Below are positions 25,626-34,448 of a DNA stretch of 64,000 nt, in pieces. The notes under the pieces are model-generated. The model did no database searches. It was not told the DNA's origin and saw only the letters and a list, made by a program, of their open reading frames with translations. This stretch comes from Lachnospiraceae bacterium (GTDB lineage: Bacteria > Bacillota > Clostridia > Lachnospirales > Lachnospiraceae), in assembly GCA_017437065.1 (NCBI GenBank), contig JAFSBX010000029.1, positions 31,668-95,667 of the forward strand. The letters are read 5' to 3'. The translations under genes and the position numbers were made by a program. Positions within the stretch are counted from its first letter, which is position 1. Each line of letters begins with the position of its first letter.

Positions 25626-26010
25626 AGTTTCAATAGTACATTTAGAATGAGTATAGAATCTGGTGAGTGGGTTTCCACTTTCGGAATTATGGATGCCGAA
25701 TAAATCGGTAAGCTAAAGGACGAATTCCGTCCATCTGACAAACCAACATTACTTGTGTTCTGATTCCACACATCTGTGGAAGCGATTGGTTTAAACCAAC
25801 TGCAATTTATTTTCCCCTACAAGTTGGGGAACTTTCGACCATAAGTGCTCGAAAAATTTCTCAAGGGTTCTCCATGAGAAACTGGCTTCGACATGTCTGT
25901 CGAATCAAGCAACTCCCATATTGGAGACTCTATATTTTGATAATAGCAGCAGGATTCCAATTATAAAAGAGTTCTACAAAAATTACAGAATCCTCTATTA
26001 TTGTATTTGT
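25626..26010 (+). ncRNA. Hairpin-array non-coding RNA
   Basis: Ten short, mostly perfect hairpins follow one another: AGTGG/CCACT (25666-25679), TTCGG/CCGAA (25680-25700), GGACG/CGTCC (25718-25732), TTCCAC/GTGGAA (25764-25781), TTGGTT/AACCAA (25786-25799), TTCCCC/GGGGAA (25812-25831), TTTCGA/TCGAAA (25833-25854), TTTCTCA/TGAGAAA (25857-25881), TTCGAC/GTCGAA (25887-25904), CTCC/GGAG (25913-25926). Stems are far richer in G/C than the surrounding DNA. AGGATTC/GAATCCT (25951-25994) followed by a U-rich stretch may end the RNA. No ORF. It does not fit any RNA family I know; large phage RNAs such as GOLLD and ROOL are worth comparing. Confidence 0.6.
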
Positions 26011-26098
26011 CTTTCATTTCTCAGGTTCTCGTTTTCTTTTCACCCCATTCAAAATGATTACAACATCTCCAATACTTAATTCTCCCCATATTCCTGTA

Positions 26099-26614
26099 TT
26101 AATAATAGTTTGTATTTTCAAATACATTATCATAATTTATTTCTAAATATTCCATAAAACAATCTTTATTTAGAACACCTTCAAAATCTTCTAAAATTCC
26201 ATTACATTTTTGTTCTTTAGGATGCATCAATTCATATACTAAATACATATATGTTTCTTCTGGCGAAAAAACAACTTGTTCTTTAGAAACTATTTGTCTA
26301 AATTTCTCAACAGAAACTTCGCTTCTTTCTATATGTTTTATATTGTCATTTGTATATTGCAAATTTGTGAAATCAATAATAAACTCTTCTTTTCCATCAT
26401 TATAATATGTCCAAGCATGATTGTATGCTCTTTCTCTTGTTGTACACATATACTTGAAATTATTACTGCAAACCATTTTAAAAAAAGACGTTATTAAATC
26501 TGCCGATAATTTACAACAATATGGGAAATTAATGCTTTCTCCTTTATTATATAAATACATAAAATATTCTTCCTTTATATCATTACAAAATTTTTCAATT
26601 TTTTCTCTCATCAT
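26099..26614 (-). CDS. Transglutaminase/papain-fold-like protein
   Basis: 171 aa, GGAAG upstream. A possible Cys-His-Asp triad is visible in order: FPYCCKLSADLI (Cys33 or 34), YNHAWTYY (His66) and FIIDFTNLQ (Asp81). This is the pattern of small transglutaminase-like cysteine proteins. No signal peptide. It lies between the hairpin-array RNA and a Cys-rich protein next to a KAP NTPase. The catalytic role is inferred. Confidence 0.6.
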   Translation of the reverse strand: MMREKIEKFCNDIKEEYFMYLYNKGESINFPYCCKLSADLITSFFKMVCSNNFKYMCTTRERAYNHAWTYYNDGKEEFIIDFTNLQYTNDNIKHIERSEVSVEKFRQIVSKEQVVFSPEETYMYLVYELMHPKEQKCNGILEDFEGVLNKDCFMEYLEINYDNVFENTNYY

Positions 26615-26722
26615 AGTCCAACTTCCTTTATTATAAAGTTCCCTCTTATCCTTTCGTTTTTCCTATTACAATCTTATTAATAATAATTTCCCGCAACTCG
26701 CCAATCGTTTTTTATGTATTAT

Positions 26723-26905
26723 TTAATTAGAAGAAAATGCATTTAATGAAATCCCCCAATCATCACATCCATTTGGAAACATCTTTTTTGCTTCTTCAAT
26801 CGGCATTCCATACGTATCATTTCCATTGTCTATACGTTTTCCAAATCCCATGCAAACTGTTCCTGCGTTAAATTCGCAATTATCACATTCTTTTTTAGCA
26901 TTCAT
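26723..26905 (-). CDS. Small cysteine-rich protein
   Basis: 60 aa from MNAKKECDN with AAGGAG upstream; the longer frame from 26953 overlaps the KAP gene. CDNCEF, VCMGFG and NGCDDWG give four cysteines, likely a zinc site. No family recognised. Confidence 0.6.
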   Translation of the reverse strand: MNAKKECDNCEFNAGTVCMGFGKRIDNGNDTYGMPIEEAKKMFPNGCDDWGISLNAFSSN

Positions 26906-26925
26906 CGTAAGTTCTCCTTTTAATT

Positions 26926-28250
26926 TTAAATTAAATTCATTATCTTTATGCATTGACTCTTAAAATCTGAATATATTATCAATGCACCTTCGTACCACTT
27001 TGTATGCGTTTTCTGTTCAAATGCATACTTATATATCTTTTCTATTTCTTCCATTGCTGCTTTCTCATTTTCTTCTGTTTTTTCTCTTTGCCCAAGTAAG
27101 TTAAGAATAAATCTTTTCATGTTTTCACTATGCATAATAATATCTTTAATATCGTCAAATCCTTCTCCTTCAAGTATCTGTTTCTTTTTCGCTATATCTT
27201 TCAAATCAAAAACACAAATTATAGGTATTAACAAATGCATTATTGCCCAACTATCCCCATCTACTTTACCATGATACTTTTCGAGAATTAAATTAATTTT
27301 TTGAAAATATTGGTTCGTATCTCTTAAAGAAAGGTTATATCGTTTCTGTAATTCACTAGCAAATTTACTCATCCAAAAATGATTACTACAATCTATCTTC
27401 AAATCGACAAAGTATTGAGAAGTATTAGCTTCTGGTAATTGAATATTGACATCGAAAAACTTGTTCAAATAATTGTATGAATCAAATCCTGTTCCATAAT
27501 TTTTTGATATTGTATGTATCAACTGTGATTTATTCACTGACATTACAAATATAATTCTATCATCATCAAAATAATGTTTTACACTTTCTAAAATATCTAC
27601 AGCGAAAGTTGGTCTACAACGGTCAAGCTCATCAATGAATATCACCAACTTATCCCCACACTCAACAATAACATCATCGAAAATACGTTTTATCATCATT
27701 CGTACTTCTTCCAGTAAACATGCTTCTGATAATATATCATTTCCTTTAAAACTTTCTCTGAGATTTTTCCAATTACTACTTTTCCAAAACTGTATGCTAT
27801 CAAAAATTGTTGCCAGTTTGTCTCCATATTCATTTCTGATTGTGGTATCAATCTCTTTATTTTTATTACATTGTTTTATCATTACAAATAATAATGCCAT
27901 AAGTGCATCAAAGTGATTATCGTACAGCCATGCATTAAAATATATTGGCAAATAAGTACTATTCAACTGTAGTTCACCTAATGTTTTATTCGCTTTGAAC
28001 GCAATTTCCTCTTTTTCTGTTATCTCTTTATTAAATATTTTATTGTTATAATACTTTAAAGTCATTTCGATTTGACGTACAAAAATGTTTTTCCTTCACC
28101 CCACTGTGCATCCAAAGCAATAAATGCATTATAGTCTATTGTCTCCAGCATATTAATAAAATCACATACATCTTGTGTACGTTGTAATTTATCATTTGCT
28201 ATTGAATTTAAAATATTTTCATCTGTCGCTTCTATATTAAGTTTCTTCAT
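26926..28250 (-). pseudogene. KAP-family P-loop NTPase with -1 frame break
   Basis: The first 62 codons from 28250 contain Walker A (AQWGEGKT, 47-55) and then stop at 28062. Reading back one base in ACA-TTT-TTG (near 28090-28098) gives GKTFFVRQIEMTLKYYN, the normal KAP sequence, which runs in frame into the 379-codon remainder. That remainder holds YFNAWLYD and Walker B VIFIDELDRCRP, both diagnostic. The joined product is about 435 aa without obvious membrane helices. KAP NTPases include phage-exclusion proteins such as PifA. The break is either programmed, phase-variable, a mutation or a sequencing slip. Confidence 0.8.
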
Positions 28251-29028
28251 TTGCTATTCCCCACTTTTCTTTATTTATATTCATGAAAGGCATTGTTATA
28301 TTGTGTATCATCATAATTATAATATTTATCAACAAATAACGCTATAGATATATGTTCCACCACCGTCTCTTTAATATAGTACTTTCGAACTGCATCCTCT
28401 AAACACCATCCCAAACAAAAAGTCCAAAAATCCCACATTTATCAAGGATTTTCAGACCTTTAGTTAAAACTCCACATAATTCAATTATTTGCTTAATATA
28501 TCAGATATTACTTGATTTTACTGTTTCCTCTCGAAAATATTAGTTTACATAATATTATAGTTATGTAAACCATTTTAATTTACTGAATAAACCCTGAATA
28601 TCCTTGAATTTAAAGGACTTTCAGCACTTCTTTAATAGCATAACCGAAGCTGGCTTACTAAAACCACCCTGCTTACTTCCTCTTCCCATTCATAATCAAG
28701 AAATCTTTTATTTCCTACTATCCTACTAGGAATTATATTGTAATCCGCTATTTACACCAACTTCTCAAAACATTCCACCGAAGTTCAAACCGAACTCCTT
28801 AAGTTTCCTTTTCATACTTAATTACTAGGAATAATATAATATACATAAACTACTTCATAATATTTTCATTATGTCTATCTCAATTATATTTTATTTTACA
28901 GAAAAAGACCACACATTGTGCAGCCTTTCTCAACAACAAAACAAATCAAATAATAGGTAATCAACCTACAATCAAATTATAACATTAACATTTCAATCTT
29001 TCCACTATATTTTCAAAACATTCCCATC
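28251..29028. other. Long non-coding stretch with an inverted repeat
   Basis: About 780 bp without a supported gene. GTTTACATAA (28543-28552) and TTATGTAAAC (28561-28570) form a perfect 10-bp inverted repeat. TACTAGGAAT followed by an A/T run occurs twice (near 28727 and 28824). Short frames of 16 and 22 codons on the minus strand lack ribosome-binding sites. It may be a decayed gene. Confidence 0.4.
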
Positions 29029-29057
29029 TTTACAAACATTTGTTCTATATGTATAAT
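29029..29057 (+). promoter_or_regulatory. Promoter of the 87-aa gene
   Basis: TTTACA (29029-29034), 17-base spacer, TATAAT (29052-29057), 30 bases before the + strand gene. Confidence 0.7.
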
Positions 29058-29087
29058 ATTCTCATATTTCATTAGGAGGTAGCCATA

Positions 29088-29351
29088 ATGTCCGCAACTG
29101 TATCATATACAAACTTCGATTATAAGCCCGTTGATATTGTTCCAGTAATTGCTTCGTTTAGTTCAGAAGGTCGCATTGCCCCTCTCTATGTGAGAATAAA
29201 GGGAGAATCTTATAAAATAGCTTCTTATTGGGTAAGTTCCAATTTTAATAATACTGTAGATTTTAATTGTAAGGTAATAGATGGCGATTGTTTGAAACCG
29301 CTACTGCTTACTTTTTATCGTGCTGAAGGTATGTGGACTATGCCAAGATAA
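29088..29351 (+). CDS. Small conserved-looking protein of unknown function
   Basis: 87 aa, MSATVSYTNFD, with a perfect AGGAGG and its own promoter. Beta-rich, with RIAPLYVRIKGESYKI and CKVIDGDCLKPLLLTFYR. No catalytic motif. It is the only + strand gene between 16.7 and 32.7 kb. Confidence 0.7.
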   Translation: MSATVSYTNFDYKPVDIVPVIASFSSEGRIAPLYVRIKGESYKIASYWVSSNFNNTVDFNCKVIDGDCLKPLLLTFYRAEGMWTMPR

Positions 29352-29371
29352 CCCACTATCATACCGATATA

Positions 29372-29830
29372 TCATCCTTTTTCTGCATACTCCGCAATAG
29401 CCATAGCAATAGCTTTAGACACACCTTTTCTTTTTAATACCTTATACAATGATTCCTCATTCCAGAATACATCCTTGAAATCAAAAGATAATTCACACCC
29501 AATACCCCAATTTGGAATACTGCAAAATCCACCATTCATATACTTACCGAATATCACACTATAATAATTGCCATCGTGAGATAATCCGATATGATGAACA
29601 CTTTCTATTTCAGCATCGCCAACTACATTGATTTCATATTTAGGTTTCTGTACTGCTGCCATAGTAGGTTTTCTCCTTCCTCTTAACTTAGAAACACGCT
29701 GAATATAATCGTCTGTCCATTCCTTAGTTTTGTTTTGATGGACTGCTCTGCCACCATATTTAGCATCATATAATGTATATTTTCCATCGGTTTCTATGAT
29801 TGTTAATCTGTAATCTTTGTAATATATCAT
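29372..29830 (-). CDS. Hypothetical accessory protein
   Basis: 152 aa, AGGAG upstream. A basic loop (KLRGRRKPTMAAVQKP) separates two beta-rich parts. No family recognised. Last gene of a minus-strand run that starts near 31.8 kb. Confidence 0.6.
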   Translation of the reverse strand: MIYYKDYRLTIIETDGKYTLYDAKYGGRAVHQNKTKEWTDDYIQRVSKLRGRRKPTMAAVQKPKYEINVVGDAEIESVHHIGLSHDGNYYSVIFGKYMNGGFCSIPNWGIGCELSFDFKDVFWNEESLYKVLKRKGVSKAIAMAIAEYAEKG

Positions 29831-29848
29831 AGGCTTACACTCCTAATG

Positions 29849-30319
29849 TTAATCTTCCAACAACTCATATTCCTGCATGAACTCTTCTGAAGCTGTGAAA
29901 TATCTTCCATCTATGAGATTTTTGATAATCCAACAGTTTTCTTCTGTAACTTCTGCAAAATCATATTCGTCTTCGTTATCATCATAAAATGGATTAAATG
30001 GCAATAGGTCTGCATCTGACAATTCCTTATATTCTTCATCCGTATACTTATGAGTTATCATAATAGGTACTGGCTTATCATAAATAACTGGAATATGTTG
30101 ATTTTCTGCACCTAAACATATCTTTTCTCTTGTAGGCTTTTTAGATTCCTCTTCGGCTTGCTCTAATGATGTACAAATAATTGCACCAGATAATATTGTG
30201 CAATTTCCTTTATAGAATCTAAGGATATATCCGTCCTCCATACCTTTCTGATATTTTGCAGATTTTATCTTTTCTCTTGACCTATAAGTTAATGCTTCTT
30301 TATCAAATAATTCTGACAT
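29849..30319 (-). CDS. Hypothetical accessory protein
   Basis: 156 aa, AGGAGG upstream; only 2 bases separate it from the preceding stop. Acidic C-terminus. No family recognised. Confidence 0.6.
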   Translation of the reverse strand: MSELFDKEALTYRSREKIKSAKYQKGMEDGYILRFYKGNCTILSGAIICTSLEQAEEESKKPTREKICLGAENQHIPVIYDKPVPIMITHKYTDEEYKELSDADLLPFNPFYDDNEDEYDFAEVTEENCWIIKNLIDGRYFTASEEFMQEYELLED

Positions 30320-30321
30320 TG

Positions 30322-30750
30322 TTATTCCTCCTGACTTTTCAATAATTGCTTACCCCATTCATCATAGGCATTAAACATATTCAAATCGTCACACGCTTTC
30401 ACAGCTTCTTCTCTTATGGCAAAAATTTCTTCTTCTGTAACACTCTTTTCTTTTCCATAGCCTTGTTTTATTTTGTACTTTAGAAACTCACCATCCTTAC
30501 AAACTGTGTAACGATAACTAACAATACGATATGGTTCATCTTCCACAGAATGTATAATTGTCGGTTTAGAACCCAATACAATCTCTCTTCTTCCATGACA
30601 TTTAGGACAATTCATTTCATATCCCTTGTATGTAACTGTACCAACTCCCAGACACACATCACAAGTGCGTTTATCCTCAATTCTTACTCTTCTTTCTGTA
30701 ATCAAAAATACATCCTGACCAATTTCAAATTTATTGTTTACTGTATGCAT
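30322..30750 (-). CDS. DnaJ-type zinc-finger-like small protein
   Basis: 142 aa. CDVCLGVGTV and CPKCHGRREI form one CxxCxGxG-type zinc module as in DnaJ. There is no J-domain. The C-terminal half is helical and charged. Adaptor or RNA/protein-binding roles are possible; function unknown. Confidence 0.65.
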   Translation of the reverse strand: MHTVNNKFEIGQDVFLITERRVRIEDKRTCDVCLGVGTVTYKGYEMNCPKCHGRREIVLGSKPTIIHSVEDEPYRIVSYRYTVCKDGEFLKYKIKQGYGKEKSVTEEEIFAIREEAVKACDDLNMFNAYDEWGKQLLKSQEE

Positions 30751-30769
30751 ATACTTTTACCCTCCGTTT

Positions 30770-31183
30770 CTACGCCACACAACCTTGAATGCGTCTTACC
30801 TGCTCAAATATGTAGTTGCTCAACTCACTAAAGAAATACTTCTTCATAATAGAATAATCTTCATCAGCAGCAGTCATAACCTCTTTACCAACAATGCACT
30901 CTTCTTCCGATGAATAACCCACATAAGCATTTAAAGATAATGTATGCTCCTGCGTATCAATATCCATAAACATTCCTAAATCTACCTTATCCATAGGAAC
31001 TGTTGTATTATGTTCCTTCTCATGGTCTTCAATCATTTTGTTAACCAAAGTTTCCAATCTCTGAACAATAATAATCGGTAGTTCCTTCACATTACTTAAA
31101 TCAATAGACACGATTCTCTCATTTATATCTGTATCAATTCCTGCATCAATTCTGAAATCTGATATTTTATAATTATGGCTCAT
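30770..31183 (-). CDS. Hypothetical accessory protein
   Basis: 137 aa from MSHNYKISD with GGAGG upstream (the frame is open to 31270 but overlaps the LexA-like gene). Acidic, helical C-terminus. No family recognised. Confidence 0.6.
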   Translation of the reverse strand: MSHNYKISDFRIDAGIDTDINERIVSIDLSNVKELPIIIVQRLETLVNKMIEDHEKEHNTTVPMDKVDLGMFMDIDTQEHTLSLNAYVGYSSEEECIVGKEVMTAADEDYSIMKKYFFSELSNYIFEQVRRIQGCVA

Positions 31184-31187
31184 AGTT

Positions 31188-31436
31188 TTATTCCTCCACT
31201 TTCTTGTATTCCCAGCCGACAACACTAATTGCTCTCGGACTATATGGTTTTGTTTTAATCCGTCCTTCAATCTCCAACTGTGTCAGGTGAGTATATACGC
31301 TTGAGGAAGATTTCAACCCCACTGCATTTCCAAGCTCTCTTATCGTTGGAGAATATCCATTCTTTGAAATGTAGTCAATTATAAACTGATACATTTGTTC
31401 TCTTAATTTAATTCCATGCTCTTTTCTATTTTCCAT
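31188..31436 (-). CDS. LexA-type DNA-binding-domain protein
   Basis: 82 aa, AAAGGAG upstream. YISKNGYSPTIRELGNAVGL followed by KSSSSVYTHLTQLEIEGRI matches the LexA winged-helix N-terminal domain. The serine-lysine peptidase domain is absent, so it cannot self-cleave. It may act as a stand-alone repressor, possibly at SOS-box-like sites. Confidence 0.8.
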   Translation of the reverse strand: MENRKEHGIKLREQMYQFIIDYISKNGYSPTIRELGNAVGLKSSSSVYTHLTQLEIEGRIKTKPYSPRAISVVGWEYKKVEE

Positions 31437-31445
31437 AATGCTCCT

Positions 31446-31658
31446 TTAATCCTTATTGTTTTCCAATTCTGCAAAGATACTATGAAGATGTTCTATATCA
31501 CTCTGAATAAAAACCACAGTTCCGTCCGATAACTCAATCGGATTTCCCTTCTGACTTGCTGATATAATTCTTTTCTCTAGTACCTTAGTGCCATGTTTGA
31601 ATCCTCTACGATATTCATTTTCTAACAACTGCTTCAATACTTTTTCTTCTATAATCAA
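31446..31658 (-). CDS. Hypothetical small protein
   Basis: 70 aa, TTG start with GGGAGG nine bases upstream, overlapping the preceding gene by 44 bases. Helical, ends in an acidic stretch. Function unknown. Confidence 0.5.
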   Translation of the reverse strand: MIIEEKVLKQLLENEYRRGFKHGTKVLEKRIISASQKGNPIELSDGTVVFIQSDIEHLHSIFAELENNKD

Positions 31659-31833
31659 CTGCTCTTCCCTCCCGACTTTGATTTAATAATATTGTTGTGT
31701 TTGCGATTTCTTGAATGGCGCTGTTCTTCCGGCAATTGCCATAATAAAGAACACGTTTTCCTTCTGTAACTTCATAGAAACAATCTCTAATTATTATTTT
31801 GTAGCCTTGCCTATATCCTATTTGCTTTTTCAT
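31615..31833 (-). CDS. Hypothetical small basic protein
   Basis: 72 aa, start MKKQIGYRQ after GAAGGGAG. Basic with a short beta-rich N-terminus. Overlaps the next gene. Function unknown. Confidence 0.5.
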   Translation of the reverse strand: MKKQIGYRQGYKIIIRDCFYEVTEGKRVLYYGNCRKNSAIQEIANTTILLNQSREGRAVDYRRKSIEAVVRK

Positions 31834-31878
31834 GTACTCCCTTCTTTCGTATGAGTTTCTTCTATATATAATGTACTT

Positions 31879-32484
31879 TTACTTTGACTCCACGATTTTC
31901 AAGTATTTATATATTGATGGTCTGCTTATTCCAGATAATCTTGAGAACTCTGACAGGTTTATACTTCCATTTTGGAACATAGGATAATATTTCAAAAAGT
32001 TATATGGTAATGTATCAATGGTTGTTTCAGGTCTTCCGAGCCGTACACCTTTCGCTTTCGCGTTTAGCATTCCTGATTTTATTCTTGCAGTTATAATATC
32101 TCTTTCCAGTTCTGCAAATACTCCCCACATCAACATCATACCTTTACTGATTGCATCCAATTCTTTGCCCGGAGAACAATCAATAGTAATACTTCCAGCA
32201 ATCACTAATTTAATTTGCTTCTCTTGTACCTCTTTAATAATCTCACAGAGTTTTTGTGTACTTCGTGTCAATCTGCTAACTTCTAAAGATGTTATAGAAT
32301 CCCCAGCTTGTACAATCTGCATTAGTCGATTCAATTCTTTTCTATCGTCCTTTGTTCCGCTCTCATATTCATAGAAAATATTTTCCTCTTTGATTCCCAA
32401 CTTTTTTAATTCCCGTGTTTGTCTGTTAATGTCCTGCTTTGATTCATTCGTTGAGCAACGGGCGTAACCATAATCCAATTTCAT
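31879..32484 (-). CDS. Small serine recombinase (resolvase/invertase family)
   Basis: 201 aa. GYARCSTNE carries the catalytic serine (Ser11) after Arg9; SLEVSRLTRS and ELERDIITARIKSGM match the core of resolvases, and GRPET leads to a C-terminal HTH (LSEFSRLSGISRPSIYKYL). Catalyses local site-specific recombination such as multimer resolution or inversion; it is too small for a large phage integrase. Three matching 12-bp sites lie just upstream of its start. Confidence 0.9.
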   Translation of the reverse strand: MKLDYGYARCSTNESKQDINRQTRELKKLGIKEENIFYEYESGTKDDRKELNRLMQIVQAGDSITSLEVSRLTRSTQKLCEIIKEVQEKQIKLVIAGSITIDCSPGKELDAISKGMMLMWGVFAELERDIITARIKSGMLNAKAKGVRLGRPETTIDTLPYNFLKYYPMFQNGSINLSEFSRLSGISRPSIYKYLKIVESK

Positions 32485-32554
32485 TCACCTCAACTTTCTT
32501 ACTACTATATAAATAATACTTTTTTATCCAAAGACTCCACGCTAAAAGTAAAAA

Positions 32555-32669
32555 TGTAAAGAAAATGTCTGTTTTTATTTCCTTTACAAAATAGTATCTT
32601 TTTTATGTCATTTTTGATAAAAAATCATCCATTCCAAACTGTAAACGATGTCAGATGATTTCCTTTACA
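32555..32669. repeat. Candidate res sites beside the resolvase
   Basis: TGTAAAGAAAAT (32555-32566), ATTTCCTTTACA (32577-32588, inverted) and ATTTCCTTTACA (32658-32669): three near-identical 12-mers, the first two forming an inverted pair. They sit between the resolvase start and the + strand gene, where res sites are expected. Confidence 0.5.
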
Positions 32670-32736
32670 ACATTTTTTACTTTCCTAAAATCCATTGTTG
32701 CATCCAGTTTCTTCTTATATAATAAGTGTGGAAGGA

Positions 32737-33018
32737 GTGATTACAATAAACATAGAAATTAAAAACCGTAGCAGGCTTAAAGAATTTTCCGACAAGCTAT
32801 TCAGTAGACTTGAAGATATGATGTTTGATATTATTTTAAAAGTTCCACAAAAATTTATTCCGTCTTCCGTTATGAAGTGGCTTGACTCCTACACCGATAA
32901 ACGCATCCAAGAATTAAAGCAACAATCCATAAGGCAGTCATGGGAAAATATGTATTTAGAAAAAGCTCTGGAAGAAATCCGACAGATAGACACAGAAAAA
33001 GCACCAGCAGATGATTAA
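32737..33018 (+). CDS. Small accessory protein of unknown function
   Basis: About 93 aa. A GTG at 32737 overlaps GGAAGGAG, so the exact start is uncertain. KVPQKFIPSSVMKWLDSYTD and RIQELKQQS suggest an amphipathic helical protein. No family recognised. Divergent from the resolvase. Confidence 0.55.
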   Translation: MITINIEIKNRSRLKEFSDKLFSRLEDMMFDIILKVPQKFIPSSVMKWLDSYTDKRIQELKQQSIRQSWENMYLEKALEEIRQIDTEKAPADD

Positions 33019-33044
33019 TTTTCATCCATTGGTGCTTTGTTTTT
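32996..33044. terminator. Bidirectional terminator
   Basis: AAAGCACCA pairs with TGGTGCTTT (33030-33038), with T-rich tails on both strands. It separates the converging 93-aa gene and YoeB. Confidence 0.8.
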
Positions 33045-33339
33045 ATCTTAAACCATCATAGTGTGTCCACATACGAATAATCTTAACTGTACCCTCATAT
33101 TCTGTCCCATCCTCTACAAATGATTCTGAATACACTTGATACACTAATCTGTGCTGAATATTTATTCTTCTTGAATAATATCCTTGTAAATTTCCAACTA
33201 AGCCTTCATATACAGGTGGTGTTTGAAATGGATTTTCCCTAATTATTTCAATTAGTTCCTTTGCTTTTTTGTCCAAGCCAGCAGCTTTAATTTTTTTAAC
33301 ATCCTTTCCAGCCTGTTTTTCATACACTATTTTAAACAC
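33043..33339 (-). CDS. yoeB: YoeB/Txe-family mRNA interferase toxin
   Basis: 98 aa. MFKIVYEKQAGKDVKKIK, PPVYEGLVGNLQGYYSRRIN and HRLVYQV match the YoeB/RelE fold; the C-terminal MWTHYDGLR corresponds to the family's histidine-tyrosine end. It cleaves mRNA at the ribosome. The antitoxin gene lies immediately upstream with no gap. Confidence 0.9.
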   Translation of the reverse strand: MFKIVYEKQAGKDVKKIKAAGLDKKAKELIEIIRENPFQTPPVYEGLVGNLQGYYSRRINIQHRLVYQVYSESFVEDGTEYEGTVKIIRMWTHYDGLR

Positions 33340-33591
33340 TTACCAATCCACCTCATCCTCTGATAGACACTCTTCCAGTGGTGTATTACCACCTTTAATA
33401 ATTGATTCAGCCATCCCCGGAATAGACATCAAAAATAACGTTTCCTCAATTGCTCTCCAATCCTCTTCTCCGATTAAGACAGCATTTTTACCTTTGTTAT
33501 TTGTAATAGTTATTGGTTGACAGTTCGTATTTACATCTGAAATCAATTGATAAATATTTTCTCTTGCTCTTGTTGCACTAATAGCAGTCAT
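33340..33591 (-). CDS. yefM: YefM/Phd-family antitoxin
   Basis: 83 aa from MTAISATRAREN. N-terminal Phd/YefM DNA-binding fold (ATRARENIYQLISDVN, PITITNNKGKNAVLI), C-terminal segment binding the toxin. Antitoxin-first order and direct abutment are typical. Auto-repression is likely through the palindrome that forms the spacer of its promoter. Confidence 0.9.
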   Translation of the reverse strand: MTAISATRARENIYQLISDVNTNCQPITITNNKGKNAVLIGEEDWRAIEETLFLMSIPGMAESIIKGGNTPLEECLSEDEVDW

Positions 33592-33616
33592 ACGACCAAC
33601 TCCTTTCACTGATTAT

Positions 33617-33645
33617 ATTATAACGTACGCTTTAGCGTACGTCAA
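33617..33645 (-). promoter_or_regulatory. yefM-yoeB promoter with operator in the spacer
   Basis: Minus strand: -35 TTGACG (33640-33645), 17-base spacer, -10 TATAAT (33617-33622). The spacer is the palindrome ACGTACGCT-TT-AGCGTACGT, a good auto-repression site. Confidence 0.8.
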
Positions 33646-33697
33646 TATTGGTTAAAAATTTTTCCGTAATCCATTATCATTTGTCCTACTTCCTACA

Positions 33698-33859
33698 CTA
33701 CTTAATACCTTCAATTAAATTATTGTAAACTTCCTCAGACAACATGACTACATTCTTATTATTTTCCATTGTAATAAAAACTGTCTCACTGTCATCTATA
33801 GTTTTATCCATATACGTTTCAATATCTGCACAAAAATTTGTATAATTTACTTCTAACAT
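33698..33859 (-). CDS. Orphan Phd/YefM-like antitoxin
   Basis: 53 aa, starting MLEVNYTNF. ETVFITMENNKNVVMLSEEV matches the Phd/YefM core, but the protein stops soon afterwards and no toxin follows. A weak GAGAG lies upstream. Probably an orphan or shortened antitoxin. Confidence 0.55.
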   Translation of the reverse strand: MLEVNYTNFCADIETYMDKTIDDSETVFITMENNKNVVMLSEEVYNNLIEGIK

Positions 33860-33918
33860 AAATATTTTCTCTCTGATTTTATATAATATTTTCCATACAA
33901 TATGTGTTGATTTTTATT

Positions 33919-34281
33919 TTATTCCGCTTCTTCCATCGGAACTCTTTTAGAAAGTTCTTCTTTTGTGCAATCTAATATTTCACATAATCTATCAGCATTT
34001 TCCCATGTATTAGGTATAACTTCCATAATGTCACTTGGTTGGCAATTTAACCATGTGCAAAGTGATTCAATTGATTTGGTATCAACCGCAGTTATTCTCA
34101 TCTTTTTTGCTTGTTTCCCATCTGGTAAAATATTATTAGGGTCACGTCCTTCATCTATTATACCAGTCCCTTTTCTCATTTTTCCCAATGTATCTTGAGA
34201 AATAATTTTTTCAGCTCTTATATGTGTAGTATTCTTACCCTGTGCTTTCATTAATTCAAATAATTTATCATAACAAATCAT
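33919..34281 (-). CDS. XRE/Cro-family HTH regulator
   Basis: 120 aa. YDKLFELMKAQGK, then ISQDTLGKMRKG and KSIESLCTWLNCQPSDIMEV form the Cro/CI HTH domain found in many Firmicutes mobile elements, with an insertion before the last part. GAGG upstream. Confidence 0.8.
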   Translation of the reverse strand: MICYDKLFELMKAQGKNTTHIRAEKIISQDTLGKMRKGTGIIDEGRDPNNILPDGKQAKKMRITAVDTKSIESLCTWLNCQPSDIMEVIPNTWENADRLCEILDCTKEELSKRVPMEEAE

Positions 34282-34448
34282 GCTTCTACCTCAATTTTAT
34301 TCTTATTTAATACCTACATATTTACTCGTTTATTATCATCACATACCAACGAATAAATAATAACACAATCATTATACAAAATTATTTCCATTTTTTAAAT
34401 AGTCCAAATCAGCACCAGCAGAAATTTTTCCACCAGTGCCGACAACAT

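Noticed and set aside
28640-28840. 16- and 22-codon peptides on the minus strand
   Set aside because: No ribosome-binding sites or conservation evidence; too short to claim.
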